Part shown: positions 48,094-58,295 of the stretch, one piece after another
Layout of the letters: each line of letters starts with the position of its first letter
How positions within the stretch are numbered: position 1 is the stretch's first letter
Translations under genes and position numbers: made by a program
Assembly (NCBI GenBank): GCA_965223405.1
Contig: CBDCWO010000006.1
Location: 2,790,001-2,854,000, forward strand
Origin: CBDCWO01 sp965223405
GTDB lineage: Bacteria > Bacteroidota > Bacteroidia > Chitinophagales > Saprospiraceae
Length of the DNA stretch: 64,000 bases
Reading direction: 5' to 3'
Notes under the pieces: model-generated
Databases searched by the model: none
The model's input: the letters and a program-made list of their open reading frames with translations, nothing else
What the model was told of the DNA's origin: nothing

Positions 48094-50324
48094 TCACAAT
48101 TTTTCTCATCCAGAATGGATTTTTACCGATTTTTGTACATACACAATCAAGCCCACCGGTTCAAAACAATCGTCAGAATGTGCTACCGGTTGACAGTAGA
48201 GAGAGATTAAAAGCAATCTATGAAGGAGGTGAGTTTGCCACCAAATCCTTCCAGGCGACCTGGCTTCCGGATGGATCGGGGTATATCGTACTGGAGACCA
48301 ATCCGGATACTAAACAATCATCTCTGGTAAATTATGAGGTAATCAGTGGCAAACGTACCGAAATGGTAACAAGTTCACAGTTAGTATTCCCGGGAAGTAA
48401 TGAAACGGGCACTATTGAAAACTTCAACACTTCCGGGAGTGGTAATTGTATGTTGATTCAAGCGTCAATCCAACATGGAGAAAGCCAGAAACGCCAATAT
48501 TGGATGTTTGATCTGAGATCCAGGGGAATACAGAAAGTGGTGGCCGGAAGAAATAATCAGATCTCTCCTGATGACCAGCGTATTCTATTCTCAAGGCAAA
48601 GTAACCTTCATGTTTATGATTTACAGAGTAACTTGACTATACCACTCACTGAGGATGGTGAAGAAGGGACGATATCCTATAGCCGGGCCAGCTGGAGTCC
48701 GGATGGAAGTATGATAGCCTTTGTAAGATCCGATGTTTCAGGTGTAAGAAAAAGGTCCTCTTTAATCCCCGGTGATCCCTCTTTTCCAGGAGTTAGGGAG
48801 ACCAGATTTGCCCGGGTTGGTGAAAAAATCGCCACTCTGAGTATCGGGGTTGCAGATCGCGAAGGAAGGCAAGTCAAGTGGTTATCAATCCCGATACCCA
48901 CGGAGGGCTTTTATATCGGACAGCTGAGTTGGACTGGAAATTCTAACGATTTACTGATTGAAAAATTGAGTCGTTTCAGGGATAAACGGGAGTTTTTAAT
49001 CGCTAATGTGCATAGTGGTGAAATTAATAAGATCTATGAGGAGCAAGATCCTGCCTGGGTGGTGGCAAGTTATCGCAAAAATGTCGGACTGGAATGGATT
49101 GACAACTTTGCTTCCTTTCTGGTTTTAAGTGAAAAGGATGGCTGGCGCCATGCCTATGTCAATTCTCGCAATGAGGGAGAGGAACAACTGATTACTCCCG
49201 GAGAATTCGACATTATCGAACGGGTAGCGGTTGATCAGAAGAATGGATGGTTTTATTATAACGCCTCTCCTGAAAACGGTACTCAAAAGTACCTTTACCG
49301 GGCACGACTTGATAATGTTGAGGATCCTGAAAGGATAACACCCAAAGATCAACCAGGTACCCATGACTATCAATTGTCACCGGATGCAAAATATGCATTT
49401 CACACTTATTCTTCATGGAAGACTCCACCGATTACCGAACTGGTCCGACTTCCTGATCACAAGGTCATACGAGTTTTGGAGGATAACAAATCGCTACGTA
49501 ATAAATTGCAGTCCCGGAAAGTTCAGCCAAAAGAATTCATCAGGCTTCACATCGGCGATGGAATTGTAATGGATGCATGGATAATCAAACCTAAAGATTT
49601 TGACCCTACAGCTAAATACCCTGTTTTTGTATATGTCTATGGAGAGCCACATGCGCAAACAGTTAGAGATGCCTGGGGCCATGCTATGACAGAATATCAT
49701 CGCATTATAGCCGACTTGGGGTATCTGGTGGTGTCTATTGACAACAGAGGGACTCCATGCCCTAAAGGATCGGCCTGGCGTCGGTCTATTGCGGGAAGCT
49801 TGGGTCCACTATCTACTGAAGAACAGGCAGCTGCATTGCAGGAATTGGCTCGGACCCGGTCCTATGTTGATCTGTCCCGGGTTGGCATTTGGGGATGGAG
49901 TGGAGGCGGTTCGAATACCCTTAATGCAATGTTTAGGAAGCCGGAAATATACCATGTCGGCATTGCAGTTGCTCCCAAACCGCAACCACAGTTGTACAAC
50001 GCCTGGTTTCAAGAAATTTATATGAATACTCCGGAAGTCAATCCCGATGGATATCATCAATCCGCTCCCATCAATTTTGCCGAAGGTCTGACAGGTGACC
50101 TCTTGATCATTCACGGTACCGGTGAAACCAATACGCATATCCAGATTACGGAAGGACTGGTGGATCGACTGATAGAACTGGGCAAACAATTTGACTATGT
50201 GACCTACCCAAATCGCAACCATGGTCTCAGAGAAGGTAAGGGAACATCCCTGCATTTGAGAATTTTAATGGCACAATATTTACTTACTCATCTTCCTCCC
50301 GGTCCCAGTAAAAAAATTAAATAA
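47949..50324 (+). CDS. S9-family prolyl-oligopeptidase/DPP-type serine peptidase with odd N-terminus
   Basis: This 791-residue protein has a beta-propeller (about 90-520) and a C-terminal alpha/beta hydrolase. The nucleophile lies in GWSGGG (Ser651) and the catalytic His in YPNRNHGL (His758). The acid position, an Asp in family members (HGTADDN in DPP4), reads HGTGETN here; the spacing puts Glu726 at the Asp site. Residues 1-36 do not look like an export signal: MTKVTLFGISHDTYWP and LLKELKGYQKEIRNKL resemble the start of a sugar isomerase, while a signal-like segment (RKSSRIFGLLITIFLI) begins only at about residue 40. The family cleaves after proline. Neighbours are glycosidases (85 and 62 bp gaps). 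Confidence 0.85.
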   Translation: MTKVTLFGISHDTYWPLCDQLLKELKGYQKEIRNKLNGRKSSRIFGLLITIFLIQNGFLPIFVHTQSSPPVQNNRQNVLPVDSRERLKAIYEGGEFATKSFQATWLPDGSGYIVLETNPDTKQSSLVNYEVISGKRTEMVTSSQLVFPGSNETGTIENFNTSGSGNCMLIQASIQHGESQKRQYWMFDLRSRGIQKVVAGRNNQISPDDQRILFSRQSNLHVYDLQSNLTIPLTEDGEEGTISYSRASWSPDGSMIAFVRSDVSGVRKRSSLIPGDPSFPGVRETRFARVGEKIATLSIGVADREGRQVKWLSIPIPTEGFYIGQLSWTGNSNDLLIEKLSRFRDKREFLIANVHSGEINKIYEEQDPAWVVASYRKNVGLEWIDNFASFLVLSEKDGWRHAYVNSRNEGEEQLITPGEFDIIERVAVDQKNGWFYYNASPENGTQKYLYRARLDNVEDPERITPKDQPGTHDYQLSPDAKYAFHTYSSWKTPPITELVRLPDHKVIRVLEDNKSLRNKLQSRKVQPKEFIRLHIGDGIVMDAWIIKPKDFDPTAKYPVFVYVYGEPHAQTVRDAWGHAMTEYHRIIADLGYLVVSIDNRGTPCPKGSAWRRSIAGSLGPLSTEEQAAALQELARTRSYVDLSRVGIWGWSGGGSNTLNAMFRKPEIYHVGIAVAPKPQPQLYNAWFQEIYMNTPEVNPDGYHQSAPINFAEGLTGDLLIIHGTGETNTHIQITEGLVDRLIELGKQFDYVTYPNRNHGLREGKGTSLHLRILMAQYLLTHLPPGPSKKIK

Positions 50325-50386
50325 CAATGAATGCAAATAGGAATGAAACAACAGGATTCATTGACTCTCAATAAAATATTCTAGGT

Positions 50387-52843
50387 ATGAAAAAGCATTA
50401 TATTTTGCTCTTAACGGTTTTCACTCTTCAAGTTCTCCTGGGAATTGAAATAATGGCCCAATCAACAATCCTACCGGTTCCTGATCGTGGTTTTATAAGT
50501 TCGAAACCGGCAAACACCTGGGAAGAGGGTTTGATCTGCGGTAACGGAACCATAGGTGTTAACATATTGAGTCATCCTCTGGAAGAGACTATCATTTTTA
50601 GCCATGAAAGACTATTCCTGCCCAAAGGATTTCCGACCGTTCCCCCGGATAATTCCCACTTATTATTTGAGATCAGGAGATTGATCGATAGAGGATTGTA
50701 TAAGCAAGCTACTGAACTCGCCTTTGATCTTTCCGGGCAGGAAAGTTTTATGTATCCCGATCCATTTGTTCCTGCCTTTGATCTGAATCTGAAAATGGAG
50801 TCTGCGGGTAAAATAAATCAATACTTGCGTTCAGTTAATTTTCAAACCGGTGAAGCGATCGTTAGCTGGAGTGATGATCGGGGCATTTTTACAAGGAAAA
50901 TGTTTGTATCAAGGGCCGATGGATTGGCAGTACTGCAGATCACCGGACCGGAAAACGCTCTTAATTTTATTCTGGATATAAATCCCAGGAAACCTAGCGA
51001 CAAATTGGATTCTCGTACTATCAGCAGGTCATATCGAGTATTTGAAGAGCATGTTTCGGATATAGTACGAACTGTAGAAGATAATTCGACTACCTACCGG
51101 AATAGCTTTACAAAAGCCTATCCGGGAAGTATTCATGCTTTGGAAGGCGTGGCCAAAGTGGTTTTGAATAATGGAAGAATTGAGGAAGACAGACAATCCA
51201 TTGAAATTAAAAGTGCGGACAAAGTGCTGGTATTGATTGATTTGGATGTGATTTATGATCCGGCAAAATCCAAAGCAGAAGCTATGAAGGAACAGATGGC
51301 TGCTCTTCCTGCGGATTATCAAACACTGCTGGATCGTCATGTCCAATTACACGGAGAAATGTTCAACCGGATGAAACTTGATTTGGGAGGAGGAGATGAT
51401 CACCAACTTACTACTGAAGAATTGATGGAAAAATCGAGTAACGAACACCTGAACCTAGCCCTTTTGGAGAAAGAATTTGATGCCGCCAGATACAACATCA
51501 TTTCTTGTGTTGGTGAATTGCCGCCAACATTGCAGGGAGTATGGGGTGGAACCTATGTCCCGGGATGGGCCAGTGATTTTACCCATAATGGCAATGTACC
51601 TTCGGCAATTGCCAGTCTGCTGATGGGAAACATGCCTGAATTGATGTTGGCATATACTTCATATATGGAGTCAATTGTTCCTTATATGGAGATTAATGCA
51701 AAACATATCTTTAATTCAAGAGGTATTGTGTTGCCTTCCAGATCAACTACCAATGGGTATAACAATGCGCTAGCTCCGAGATTTGCCGGTGGATTTTGGG
51801 TCGCAGGTGCTGCCTGGGCGGCTCACTTTTTTTACGATTATTACTTATACACCGGTGATCGGGAGTTTCTTCGTAAACATGGTCTTCCGTTTATGGAGAA
51901 AGCCGTCCTTTTCTTTGAGGACTATCTATATGAGGACGAAAATGGTGTCTATGTCTTTTCTCCAACTCAATCTCCGGAAAATACTCCGGGAAATTCAGAT
52001 TCACAAGGCTCTTTTAATGCAACCATGGATATGGCCGTAGCCAAAGAATTATTAACCAATATTATAGCTGTCTCCGCAGAGCTTGGTGTGAATCGAGAAA
52101 AAATAGCACATTGGAAGTCTATGATCCGAAAAATGCCTTCATACATGATTAATGATGACGGAATTATTAAGGAGTGGCTAACCCCCAAACTGAAAAATAA
52201 TGATGCCCACCGACACTCATCTCAGCTTTATCCTCTGTATGACGGTATTCCGACGGAGATTGATGAAAGCGCCGAATTGAGGCAGGCATTTAAAAAAAGC
52301 ATTGAATACAAATTGGACAAACATTGGCGGAACAACGCCCGAGGATTTATGTCCTTTGGACTGGTCCAATTAGGACAGGCAGCTACGAGTCTCGGAGAAG
52401 GTGAGTTGGCCTATGAATGTTTACTACATCTAGCCAACCGGTTTTGGTTGAATAATTTTGCCTCCATGCACAATCACCGCTCTTTGTTTAATATGGATAT
52501 CAGTGGAGGTATGCCGGCAGTAATAATCAAGATGTTCGTAGCTTCTGAGCCCGGTAAAATCACCTTATTACCGGCATTACCGGCAGAATTTTCTGAGGGT
52601 ACCATTGAAGGTGTATTGTGTCGGGGACAAGTTGAAATCAAAAATCTATCGTGGAATGGTAAAGGGCTAAAAGTAAGCTTGCAGTCTGGTAAAAGACAAC
52701 AATTACGATTGTTCGCACCAACCGTGATCAAAGAAATGGCCATACTTTCAGGAAATGGCGAAATCATGGAATCAGATACCAAAAATAGTAGGATAATTGT
52801 TTTGCCAAAGGATGAAATCGTCACATTTAAAATAGACAGATAA
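50387..52843 (+). CDS. Divergent GH95-like glycoside hydrolase
   Basis: This 818-residue secreted protein (signal peptide ends IEIMAQ) has the GH95 layout: N-terminal beta domain with WEEGLICGNGTIGVNI, a helical barrel with LQGVWGG, and a C-terminal beta domain. It keeps Asn401-x-Asn403 (THNGNVPSA), SPEN and the IKEW...HRHSSQLYPLYDG block. But it lacks the TEMNYWP run and the QVDGSFG motif, which is replaced by FNMDISGGMPA (Asp retained). The altered pocket suggests a different sugar or linkage from the canonical GH95 in this window (31037-33499). It stands between the S9 peptidase and GH106. Confidence 0.82.
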   Translation: MKKHYILLLTVFTLQVLLGIEIMAQSTILPVPDRGFISSKPANTWEEGLICGNGTIGVNILSHPLEETIIFSHERLFLPKGFPTVPPDNSHLLFEIRRLIDRGLYKQATELAFDLSGQESFMYPDPFVPAFDLNLKMESAGKINQYLRSVNFQTGEAIVSWSDDRGIFTRKMFVSRADGLAVLQITGPENALNFILDINPRKPSDKLDSRTISRSYRVFEEHVSDIVRTVEDNSTTYRNSFTKAYPGSIHALEGVAKVVLNNGRIEEDRQSIEIKSADKVLVLIDLDVIYDPAKSKAEAMKEQMAALPADYQTLLDRHVQLHGEMFNRMKLDLGGGDDHQLTTEELMEKSSNEHLNLALLEKEFDAARYNIISCVGELPPTLQGVWGGTYVPGWASDFTHNGNVPSAIASLLMGNMPELMLAYTSYMESIVPYMEINAKHIFNSRGIVLPSRSTTNGYNNALAPRFAGGFWVAGAAWAAHFFYDYYLYTGDREFLRKHGLPFMEKAVLFFEDYLYEDENGVYVFSPTQSPENTPGNSDSQGSFNATMDMAVAKELLTNIIAVSAELGVNREKIAHWKSMIRKMPSYMINDDGIIKEWLTPKLKNNDAHRHSSQLYPLYDGIPTEIDESAELRQAFKKSIEYKLDKHWRNNARGFMSFGLVQLGQAATSLGEGELAYECLLHLANRFWLNNFASMHNHRSLFNMDISGGMPAVIIKMFVASEPGKITLLPALPAEFSEGTIEGVLCRGQVEIKNLSWNGKGLKVSLQSGKRQQLRLFAPTVIKEMAILSGNGEIMESDTKNSRIIVLPKDEIVTFKIDR

Positions 52844-53000
52844 CAACTTGAACATGGTGCTACGTCCCTTATTATTGTGCATCTTTATAAGTAAGATGCC
52901 GTATTGTACTTAGGAATAAACCTTATTGATTTATCCTCCGATATTTGTCCGGCAGGATGACATTAATCACATCAATACATAAAAACCTTAATTTCAAAGC

Positions 53001-55727
53001 ATGACTCGAAATATTTCCCTCATTCTATGTTTACTAATTGGAAGTTGCCTTACCTCATCAGATCAGAAGATCGACTCAAAAGTCAAACTGGAGAAATTAG
53101 AACAACTTTCGGATGAATTTAATGATCCACCCATGTCCTCACGACCTGGTGCATTCTGGTGCTGGTTGAATGGTGATGTCACGAAAGCTTCCATTACCAA
53201 GGATCTCGAAGAAATGAAGGACAAAGGAATGGCTAGGGCTGAAATATGGGATGTGGAAGCCAGAAACAATATTGGTGGTGCGTTTGGCATTGGACCGGAA
53301 TTTCTGGGCGATGAATCCGTCGAATTGATAAAACATGCCTTGTCAGAAGGAAAACGCCTTGGAATGAGGATCGGTATGGTGGCATCCAGTGGTTGGAATG
53401 CCGGTGGCTCGTGGGTGACTCCGGATTGGGCGGCAAAGGCTCTGTATTCTTCAGAACTCAACATTACAGGTCCTCAGACCTATTCAGGTCCACTTCCTTT
53501 TCCCCAGGTTCCTGACCATTGTCCAAAAGATAATAGTGGTATGCCGATCTATTCTAAAGATGTTGCGGTTGTTGCAATTCCGAATGATGGAAATAGAAAA
53601 ATAAAAGATCTTTCCCAAGTGTTGATACTTAACAGTCGATTTAAAGACAATAAGTTGAAATGGGATGTTCCTGCCGGAAATTGGACTTTACTTAGATTTG
53701 TTTGCTCGAATACCGGTCAACATCTGATTGTCCCCAGCCCCAACTCCGATGGTCTTTTTATTGATTTCTTTGATCCAAAGGCCACCAAACGGCATTTAAG
53801 TTATATCCTGGGGCGATTGGGAATTACAAAGGAAAATGGAAAAAAATCAGGACTAGGATACCTCGAGTTTGACAGTATGGAGCTGGATGAAGGGACACCC
53901 TGGACCGATGCCATGGATAGTATATTTGCCGCGCATTACGGCTATGATATTCTTCCTTATATGCCCGTATTTGCCGGATGGGAACTTCCTGACGGTAATG
54001 ATCGGTTTTTATACGATTTCAAAAAAACGGTTAGTAATCAACTGATTTATAGTCACTATACCACGGGCAGGGACTTTCTTGCGGAATATGGAATAGATCT
54101 GGTAGGTGAAGCAGGTGGCCCTGGCCCTCCGGTTTGGAATTCTTGTCCGGTCGATGCCCTGAAAGCTTTGGGTAATGTAACGATTCCCAGAGGGGAATTC
54201 TGGATTCAGAATCGCCATAATATATTCCTGGTCAAAGAAGTGGCAAGTGCATCCCATACTTATGGGTTGAATATTGTGGATGCGGAGTCTTGGACTACCT
54301 GGAGAAGGTGGAAAGATGCTCCCCATGCGCTAAAAAAACATGTCGATCGGGCGTTCTGTGAAGGTTTGAATTGTGTCACAATCCATACTTTTGCCAACAC
54401 CCGTCCGGAATTCGGTCTACCAGGCAGGGCTTATCATGCCGGAATTGATATCAATTCTACCGCCACCTGGTGGGAACAGGCAAAGCCATTCATGGACTAT
54501 TTATCTCGCTGTTCACACCTCTTATCGCAAGGAAAATTCGTTGCCGATGTAGCTTATTATTACGGAGATAAAGCACCCAATTTTTTTCCTGAATTACAAA
54601 AAGATCCTAATCGTCCCAGACTGGACGATTTAGATCCGGGTTATGATTTTGACGTGATCAATACCGATGTGATTTTGAATCGTCTGGAAGTATCCAAAGG
54701 CAAATTAATATTACCTGATGGTATGAATTATAAGCTTTTAGTATTGCCGAACATCAAAGATATCCCTGATGAGGTGGTCGAAAAAGTTATGAGACTGGTG
54801 GATGCCGGGGCCAAAGTATTGATACAAAATCCAGATCTAGCAAAAAAGTATAATGGAGGGTTCCTATCGAATATGTCCATAGACGGTGCCTTGACCAAAT
54901 TAGCGATCATTAAAGATTTTAAAGGCGATCCGCAAAAGTTGGACTTTATTCATAGAAGGGTAGATGGTGCCGACTATTACTATGTGACCAACACAACCGA
55001 CCAACCGATCTCTGAAGATTGTGAATTCAGGGTGACCAACAAAAACGTAGAATTTTGGGATCCAGTATCCTCCCGGCAATTCCAGATGACCAAAGCAGTG
55101 AGTATGAAAGATAAAACACAGATTAACTTACAGCTACCTCCTCATGGTTCCGGTTTTGTTGTTTTTAGCGATATTCCTCGCGATTTACCACCCGATGAAA
55201 AGGTAGTTAAGCCTCAATTAACAGGAATTAATGGCCCATGGATGCTATCCTTTCCGGAAAACTGGGGAGCACCGCCATCTGTATTACTCGATACACTGAT
55301 CTCATGGACCGACCATCCTGAAGAAGGCATTAAATACTTTTCCGGGACGGCAACGTATACCAACAACCTCCAAATTTCTAAAAATGACCTAGAAAGTGAA
55401 CAGGAGTTATTATTAAACCTGGGCGAAGTGCTGGATGTAGCAGAAGTCGTGGTTAATGATAAATCTGCTGGCGTTCTGTGGACCAAGCCATACGAACTGG
55501 ATATTCGCGATTTTGTAAAAGAAGGATCCAACAAAGTGGAAATTAAGATTACCAACATGTGGATCAACAGATTGACCGGAGATATGGATCTGCCTGAAGA
55601 TGAAAAGTTCTGTCGGACCAATCGTCCATACATAACCAAGGATTATTCCGCTATCGGAGATGAGACTTATAGAGTACAACCAGCGGGACTCCTTGGACCG
55701 GTGGTTTTAAGTACTGCAGTTGATTAA
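53001..55727 (+). CDS. GH106 alpha-L-rhamnosidase
   Basis: This 908-residue enzyme has a lipoprotein-like signal (LCLLIGSC, Cys about 16). The GH106 opening RPGAFWCWLNGDVTKASITK and DLEEMKDKGMARAEIWD is followed by GMRIGMVASSGWNAGGSWV, a TIM barrel with LGYLEFDSMELDEGTPWTD, and a C-terminal jelly-roll (VLDVAEVVVNDKSAGVLWTKPYELDI). GH106 enzymes are inverting, calcium-dependent alpha-L-rhamnosidases. Together with the GH78-like gene, the operon carries two different rhamnosidase types, implying rhamnose in two positions or linkages. Confidence 0.93.
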   Translation: MTRNISLILCLLIGSCLTSSDQKIDSKVKLEKLEQLSDEFNDPPMSSRPGAFWCWLNGDVTKASITKDLEEMKDKGMARAEIWDVEARNNIGGAFGIGPEFLGDESVELIKHALSEGKRLGMRIGMVASSGWNAGGSWVTPDWAAKALYSSELNITGPQTYSGPLPFPQVPDHCPKDNSGMPIYSKDVAVVAIPNDGNRKIKDLSQVLILNSRFKDNKLKWDVPAGNWTLLRFVCSNTGQHLIVPSPNSDGLFIDFFDPKATKRHLSYILGRLGITKENGKKSGLGYLEFDSMELDEGTPWTDAMDSIFAAHYGYDILPYMPVFAGWELPDGNDRFLYDFKKTVSNQLIYSHYTTGRDFLAEYGIDLVGEAGGPGPPVWNSCPVDALKALGNVTIPRGEFWIQNRHNIFLVKEVASASHTYGLNIVDAESWTTWRRWKDAPHALKKHVDRAFCEGLNCVTIHTFANTRPEFGLPGRAYHAGIDINSTATWWEQAKPFMDYLSRCSHLLSQGKFVADVAYYYGDKAPNFFPELQKDPNRPRLDDLDPGYDFDVINTDVILNRLEVSKGKLILPDGMNYKLLVLPNIKDIPDEVVEKVMRLVDAGAKVLIQNPDLAKKYNGGFLSNMSIDGALTKLAIIKDFKGDPQKLDFIHRRVDGADYYYVTNTTDQPISEDCEFRVTNKNVEFWDPVSSRQFQMTKAVSMKDKTQINLQLPPHGSGFVVFSDIPRDLPPDEKVVKPQLTGINGPWMLSFPENWGAPPSVLLDTLISWTDHPEEGIKYFSGTATYTNNLQISKNDLESEQELLLNLGEVLDVAEVVVNDKSAGVLWTKPYELDIRDFVKEGSNKVEIKITNMWINRLTGDMDLPEDEKFCRTNRPYITKDYSAIGDETYRVQPAGLLGPVVLSTAVD

Positions 55728-55832
55728 AATTTATGGAGATGGCATTGATTGACAATGATTGCTGATTTCATTATTATAGGTAATATTTATGGTTAATTAA
55801 TTTCAAGCTTTGACTTCAATAAGTATAATTTC

Positions 55833-58205
55833 ATGAAAAGAATACCTCTCCCTTTCATAGCATATGTTTTATTCATCTGTTCTGTGTACTCGCAACAAAA
55901 TATTTTCGCGGGAGCGGACGAAAGAACACCTTCGCTATCTCAGTACTTTTCATGGATTAATAATACCAATGAGGGAAGCACCGAAACCCAGACCTTGATT
56001 AATCTGGATTTTTTTAAATGGCTGAAAGATGAATATGGAATGACCCTGGATATTTATGTAGTGAGTGCCGGAGCCATAGATAAAGCCCGCTGGTATGGAA
56101 GTATGGACTCTGATGAGTTTAACATGCAATTTCCCAATGGGTTTGATACAATTTATCACAGAGCAAAAAGGATTGGAACCAGATTAGGAACCTGGGGCGG
56201 TCCAGATGGATTTGGAGATACGCCGGAAGAAGAAAAAGCCAGAATCGAGATGATTGTGAGGTTGTGTAAGGATTATGAGTTCAGACTATTGAAGTTTGAT
56301 GCAGTAGTGGGACAATTAAGAGATGAAAAACAAGATGCATTCATTCGCATGATGACAGAATGCAGAAAATATTCTCCGGATTTGATTTTACTTAATCATC
56401 GGTTGAATTTAAGTAAGGATGCCAAAAAGCATGCAACCACATCCTTATGGGGTGGTGATGAAACCTATATTGATGTGCATATGACCAATAGTATCACAGC
56501 TCCTCATCATCGGGCTGAAGCACTGTCACGAAGTCTGGTACCCGATCTCAAACGCCTTACCGAAGACCACGGAGTATGTATTTCATCCAGTTTGGATTAT
56601 TGGGAAGATGATCTCATTTTGCAGGCATTTAATCGGGGATTGATATTGGCTCCTCAGATTTATGGAAATCCATGGTTGTTGAGGGACGATGAATTTCCAA
56701 GACTGGCACGTATATTCAATTTACATAGAAAATATCGAGATATATTGGTAGATGGAATGGTGCTTCCTGAATCTTATGGTCCCCATGCGGTTTCCAGAGG
56801 GAATAGCAATACACGTTTTATAACCTTGCGGAATCTGAGTTGGAATGCAGATTCCTATTCCATAAGACTGGATGAAGAAATCGGAATTGCTTCGGATAAG
56901 AAAATTACCTTGGTACAATTACATCCGACCGAAAAAGTTTTAGGTACCTTCAGCAAAGGTGACCAGGTGTCGGTTGCGGTAATGCCATTTAGAGCATGTA
57001 TGCTGATGGCTACTGCAGAGGAAATTGGCGAATCTCTGATTTTGGGAGCAGATTTTCAGGTATTGAAGAATCTGAAAGGCCAACCCATTGAAATTGATGT
57101 GCTGGGTATGCCCGGAACGCAAACCAATATTTCCTTACTTAATGCGAATGAATATAAGTCAGCTACAATAAATGGTAGGAGCGCATCTAAACTATTGGAA
57201 GGAGCGAGTGTGCTCATCAGTTTTCCCGGAGAATTGCTTAGTAAAAGTTTGCACCGCAAGCTGGGTACATTTACCACATGTCCAATCCCTGCTGACGCAG
57301 AGGCCCTTTATGAAGCCACTGTTTTCGCCAGTGACAACAATGCATTAGAAGTTCGTTCGCTGTTTCGATCAGGACCAACAACCATTCCTCAGGTTCAGGC
57401 AGCGCGAGATGCACTGTTCAATCAAACCACATTTGTTAATCGGGGTGTGTGGGATAAAAATCTATTTGATGGTAATTTGGCCACAGGTTTTTGGCCGACC
57501 ACTGCCTACAACACAGCCCGACCAAGTTTTCGTCTCGATTTAGGAGAAGTTCAGCATGTAGATGAACTGTTGGTTACCATTCCGGATGTCTTTTCATTGG
57601 CCCCTCTTAAAGAAGAAGAGGGTAACCGGGTAGAAATTTCAACCGATTTAATTAACTGGGAGACTATTACTTATCTGGCCAGAACGAATATGCGTATTGC
57701 AATTGGCAAACCGGTCCGTTATCTGAGGTTTAAATATTTTGCCCGTCAGATTGCCGAAATAGAAGCTAAAAGTTCGGGAAAGAAACTGGACAGAAACCTA
57801 TGGAGAGCTACTAATCTCTTTCCTCATCCATCGAGAAAAAAAGTTGTTAAAACGTGGAAATCGACAGTAGCACTCGACGAAATTGCAGATAACAGTTATT
57901 TATGCGTTGCAATCAATGGTACACACGGTCCCGAAGGGGTGTATGCGGCAGCTAAGATAAATGGTAAATTAATCGGTGCTCCCGATCGGGCTCCTGCCCA
58001 TCTGACCAATCCCTGGGAGGCTTTTAATCATCGGGCTAATAAAAATTATACTTACTATATTCCCTTGAAAAAGGAATATACAGGCAAAATGATGGAAATA
58101 TTTGTTTTGGGCTGCAATCCCGAAAACATGGATATACATCCTGAATTGTGGATCAGTGCATATCCACATCCCTGGGAAAAAATTAAATTAGTATTGGAAA
58201 AATAG
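55833..58205 (+). CDS. Unclassified secreted glycoside-hydrolase-like protein with discoidin-like domain
   Basis: This is a 790-residue secreted protein; the signal peptide ends ICSVYSQ. Residues about 30-330 look like a TIM barrel with GTRLGTWGGPDGFGD, LLKFDAVVGQLRD, LNHRLNLSKDAKK and SSLDYWEDD, and a possible nucleophile Asp after LLKF as in clan GH-D. A beta domain follows (to about 480), then a discoidin/F5-8-type sandwich (about 530-650, GVWDKNLFDGNLATGFWP, FRLDLGEVQHVDEL). I could not place the barrel in a numbered family. It lies between GH106 and GH115, so it is likely to attack the same glycan, perhaps a galactose unit. Confidence 0.65.
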   Translation: MKRIPLPFIAYVLFICSVYSQQNIFAGADERTPSLSQYFSWINNTNEGSTETQTLINLDFFKWLKDEYGMTLDIYVVSAGAIDKARWYGSMDSDEFNMQFPNGFDTIYHRAKRIGTRLGTWGGPDGFGDTPEEEKARIEMIVRLCKDYEFRLLKFDAVVGQLRDEKQDAFIRMMTECRKYSPDLILLNHRLNLSKDAKKHATTSLWGGDETYIDVHMTNSITAPHHRAEALSRSLVPDLKRLTEDHGVCISSSLDYWEDDLILQAFNRGLILAPQIYGNPWLLRDDEFPRLARIFNLHRKYRDILVDGMVLPESYGPHAVSRGNSNTRFITLRNLSWNADSYSIRLDEEIGIASDKKITLVQLHPTEKVLGTFSKGDQVSVAVMPFRACMLMATAEEIGESLILGADFQVLKNLKGQPIEIDVLGMPGTQTNISLLNANEYKSATINGRSASKLLEGASVLISFPGELLSKSLHRKLGTFTTCPIPADAEALYEATVFASDNNALEVRSLFRSGPTTIPQVQAARDALFNQTTFVNRGVWDKNLFDGNLATGFWPTTAYNTARPSFRLDLGEVQHVDELLVTIPDVFSLAPLKEEEGNRVEISTDLINWETITYLARTNMRIAIGKPVRYLRFKYFARQIAEIEAKSSGKKLDRNLWRATNLFPHPSRKKVVKTWKSTVALDEIADNSYLCVAINGTHGPEGVYAAAKINGKLIGAPDRAPAHLTNPWEAFNHRANKNYTYYIPLKKEYTGKMMEIFVLGCNPENMDIHPELWISAYPHPWEKIKLVLEK

Positions 58206-58295
58206 GATCTTGGTTTACCATTTTTCATAACCACTGATGCACCTGAATAAATAGCCAGTTTTTGGTAAAGAATCCGGATCCAAATGCGCCTCATT

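Noticed and set aside
31037..52843. The two GH95-type genes as a recent duplication
   Set aside because: Their motifs differ at several active-site blocks and the sequences align only in outline, so any duplication is old.
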